From NCBI RefSeq assembly GCF_029478665.1, contig NZ_JARPQB010000016.1, positions 1-64,000 on the forward strand: a DNA stretch of 64,000 nucleotides, read 5' to 3'. The position numbers and the translations under genes were made by a program. The stretch is from Pseudomonas entomophila (lineage in GTDB: Bacteria; Pseudomonadota; Gammaproteobacteria; Pseudomonadales; Pseudomonadaceae). Of the stretch, positions 62,327 to 64,000 are shown piece by piece (positions within the stretch are counted from its first letter, which is position 1; each line of letters begins with the position of its first letter). Below the pieces are notes generated by a model that made no database searches, was not told where the DNA came from, and was given only the letters and a program-made list of their open reading frames with translations.

Positions 62327-62734
62327 TCAGGCGAACAGTTCAACTGCGGGGAAACGGTGAGGGGAGGCGCGGGGATTGATGGCGTGACGCAGGTAGCGTG
62401 GTGGTGGCTGCGCCCAGCTGCGCACGACGATCGGGGAAGGGGCATGGCCCTGGACCTGGGTGAACGACCAACCATTGCTGGCCAACGGCACCGCGAGGGC
62501 AAAGGAGGAGCACACCGGGCAATCGAGCTGCGCCATGTGCTGGTCGCCCCCGGCACCGTCCAGGTCGATGGCCGAGCCGTGCTCGCTGTCCAGCGAGCAG
62601 AAGCCACCCTCGAGGCCGGACAGGCGCAAGCCACTCATCTGGCCGTGGTGCATGCCGCACAGCAATAGGCTGAACAGGACGCTGGCATATAGCGCCCAGG
62701 CGGTCAGCGAACGTGTCCGACGGGTGGTTTTCAT
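62327..62734 (-). CDS. DUF2946 domain protein
   Basis: 135 residues: one hydrophobic N-terminal segment (TAWALYASVLFSLLLCGMHHGQM) with His/Met residues, then the CPVC motif in AQLDCPVCSSFALA typical of DUF2946. The His-Met-Cys content fits metal binding, possibly copper. It is 79 bases upstream of the TonB receptor gene on the same strand, so the pair is likely co-transcribed. Function is unproven. Confidence 0.82.
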   Translation of the reverse strand: MKTTRRTRSLTAWALYASVLFSLLLCGMHHGQMSGLRLSGLEGGFCSLDSEHGSAIDLDGAGGDQHMAQLDCPVCSSFALAVPLASNGWSFTQVQGHAPSPIVVRSWAQPPPRYLRHAINPRASPHRFPAVELFA

Positions 62735-62838
62735 GGCGGCGAATCTACCATCCGGATGGATGGCGTGCTTCGCGCCATGCTGTGGCGGATTGTCGCAGCG
62801 AGGCTTGGGCGAGTCCCGGGCCTCGGCCGCTCAAGGTG

Positions 62839-63156
62839 TCATTGGCCGGCCGCGGCGTCATCCTGCGACAACAGCGCCTTTGCCAGTTCCTCGTCGCTGA
62901 TCTGCAACCCTGGGTTGTCATGGCGAGCCTGTGCCAGTGCCGACTCCAGGTAGGCGCCACGAATCGCGCCGCCACTGGCGACGAAGGCCGACAGTTCGTC
63001 GCGGGCCGGGACGATGCGCTTGTCGTCCTTGAAGGTGGAGTACAACGAGGCGGAGATCCCCGCCGAAGTGGCGACGTCACCGGCATCGACACGGGCCAGG
63101 GCGGCGCCGGCGGGTAGCAGGAGCAGCAGCGATGAAGCGAGCAGTAAGGGGCGCAT
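62839..63156 (-). CDS. DUF2388 domain exported protein
   Basis: 105 residues from ATG 63156 with GGAGGACT upstream. A signal peptide MRPLLLASSLLLLLPAGAALA is followed by DVATSAGISASLYSTFKDDKRIVPARDELSAFVASGGAIRGAYLESALAQAR, the pattern of DUF2388/TIGR02448, a small Pseudomonas-specific periplasmic family of unknown role. It is near but not clearly co-transcribed with the DUF2946/TonB pair. Confidence 0.85.
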   Translation of the reverse strand: MRPLLLASSLLLLLPAGAALARVDAGDVATSAGISASLYSTFKDDKRIVPARDELSAFVASGGAIRGAYLESALAQARHDNPGLQISDEELAKALLSQDDAAAGQ

Positions 63157-63239
63157 GGCGAGTCCTCCGGAAGGTGAGGCCAATGGGAGTTACTGCATGA
63201 TGTTAAGAGCGGTGGTGTTGGGCGGGAGTTCCGTGACAC

Positions 63240-63350
63240 GGATGCACGGGTAAACCCGCTCCTACAGGCAGCGCCCCACTACAAACCTGTAGGAGCCAGC
63301 CTTGCTGGCGAACACCGGCAAGGCCGGTGCCAGGCACCGCAGCACCTATG
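63240..63350. repeat. Cluster of repeat arms
   Basis: One arm GGGTAAACCCGCTCCTAC, then GTAGGAGCCAGCCTTGCTGG with the GAACACCGGCAAGGCCGGTG hairpin seen in the triple tandem at 14550. It separates the DUF2388 gene and the DapA-family gene. Confidence 0.7.
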
Positions 63351-63369
63351 TGTGCGGAGGCTGGCTGGA

Positions 63370-64000
63370 TCAGCGCGTGATGTTCAACCCATCGAGCAGC
63401 GCCAGCAACTTCGTTCTACCTGCTTCATCCAACCCGAACACCGGCCGCCGAGGCTCGCCGACCGGCAACCCGGTCAATGCCAGGCCGGCCTTGATGGTGG
63501 CCGGCAAGCCGCCCTTGAGGATGAAGTCCAGCAGTGGCAGTTGACGGTAGAACAACGCCCTGGCCTGCTCCAGTTCACCCGCCAGCACCGCCTGGTACAG
63601 CCGCTGGTTGAGCGCGGGAATCAGGTTGGCCGCCGCCGTGCACCACCCCGTGGCACCCGCGACGAAAGCCTCCAGCGCCAGCGGGTTGCAGCCGTTGTAG
63701 AACGGCACCTGCCCCTCGCCGAGCACCTGCAGCTTGTGCATGCGCTGGATATCGCCGGTGCTCTCCTTGACCATGGTCACGTTGTCCACCTCGCGCACAA
63801 TGCGCAGGATCAGTTCCACAGGCATGTCGGTGCCGCTGGTGGCGGGGTTGTTGTAGAGCATGATCGGCAGGTCGATGGCGGCGCCGATGGCCCGGTAGTG
63901 CTGCACGATCTCGGCTTCGCTGAGCTTCCAGTAAGCCGACGGCAGCACCATCACCGCGTCGGCGCCGTGTTGCTGGGCGAAGCGCGCGCGGCGGATGGCG
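63370..64000 (-). CDS. Dihydrodipicolinate synthase (DapA) family aldolase, partial
   Basis: Runs off the right edge; the visible 210 residues are the C-terminal two thirds of a ~300-residue TIM barrel. Readable features are GADAVMVLPSAYWKLS, LPIMLYNNPATSGTD with the Tyr/Asn-Pro pair, and the Schiff-base lysine in VTMVKESTGDIQRM. These are class I aldolases acting on pyruvate-type substrates; subfamily members make dihydrodipicolinate or cleave sugar acids, and the sequence seen here does not decide between them. The gene lies outside any dap operon. Confidence 0.88.
   Translation of the reverse strand, partial: AIRRARFAQQHGADAVMVLPSAYWKLSEAEIVQHYRAIGAAIDLPIMLYNNPATSGTDMPVELILRIVREVDNVTMVKESTGDIQRMHKLQVLGEGQVPFYNGCNPLALEAFVAGATGWCTAAANLIPALNQRLYQAVLAGELEQARALFYRQLPLLDFILKGGLPATIKAGLALTGLPVGEPRRPVFGLDEAGRTKLLALLDGLNITR

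Noticed and set aside
60088..62379. Long plus-strand open frame (763 codons) opposite the TonB receptor gene
   Set aside because: High-GC shadow of the real minus-strand gene; the translation has no domain features, whereas the opposite strand shows clear receptor motifs.

Overview
The window is a chromosomal segment of a GC-rich gammaproteobacterium, almost certainly a Pseudomonas of the P. putida group. The reasons are dense high-GC coding, many dispersed palindromes of the GTAGGAGCCGGCTTGCCGGC and GTAGGAGCGGATTCATCCGC types that litter P. putida and P. fluorescens genomes, Pseudomonas-typical families (OprD porin, DUF2790, DUF2388, quinone-dependent malate dehydrogenase), and an aromatic-L-amino-acid decarboxylase with an upstream LysR regulator that I recall as very close to the P. 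putida KT2440 pair. No rRNA, tRNA, CRISPR, transposase or integrase was seen.

Layout. 1-4322 is an accessory, lower-GC patch: a patatin-like phospholipase, about 1 kb of eroded sequence, and four small genes (DUF6881, YwqG-like, DUF7716-like, one unknown) that look like an orphan immunity array. 4629-12956 is a compact type II secretion locus (gspI divergent from gspG-K-L-M-D-E-F) with a lipoprotein secretin and no gspC, gspH, gspJ or gspO. 12966-19481 holds a GlxA-type AraC regulator, a thioredoxin-fold periplasmic protein, a sirtuin, a RidA protein, a DUF2790 protein, an OprD porin and a YncE-like propeller. 20133-24011 is a one-module C-A-T-TE peptide synthetase. 24064-25301 is a coupled phosphoribosyltransferase plus SLOG-type protein. 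26002-28128 encodes a 708-residue protein with Ig-like repeats. 28478-31713 holds a PP2C phosphatase, an acetyltransferase, an AraC/GyrI regulator and a VOC protein. 31814-33876 is a DNA-repair pair (TIGR03915 with a radical-SAM TIGR03916 protein) under a clear LexA box. 34050-39652 holds an exported malate:quinone oxidoreductase, a LysR-controlled monooxygenase/DJ-1 pair, a second lspA and a methyltransferase.

39718-45507 is the most interesting part: a five-gene, translationally coupled minus-strand operon encoding a type I secretion ABC transporter with a degenerate C39-like domain, its HlyD-type adaptor, a Sec-exported 245-residue protein, a leaderless 204-residue lysozyme-like protein, and a JmjC (YcfD/RoxA-like) oxygenase. 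It reads as a dedicated export system for a possibly hydroxylated peptidoglycan hydrolase with its own periplasmic protector.

45835-48207 encodes carboxynorspermidine synthase and decarboxylase (polyamines). 48470-53497 holds a YebC paralogue, LysR plus aromatic amino acid decarboxylase, a lipoprotein and another LysR gene. 53815-56049 is katG. The rest is a MocR regulator divergent from a Bcr/CflA MFS pump, a lipoprotein endonuclease, a TonB receptor with DUF2946 and DUF2388 genes, and a dihydrodipicolinate-synthase-family gene running off the right edge.

Dispersed repeats are a theme of their own: one ~145-195 bp composite element occurs three times with a shared core, another repeat is in triple tandem, and at least four genes take their stop codon from a repeat end.
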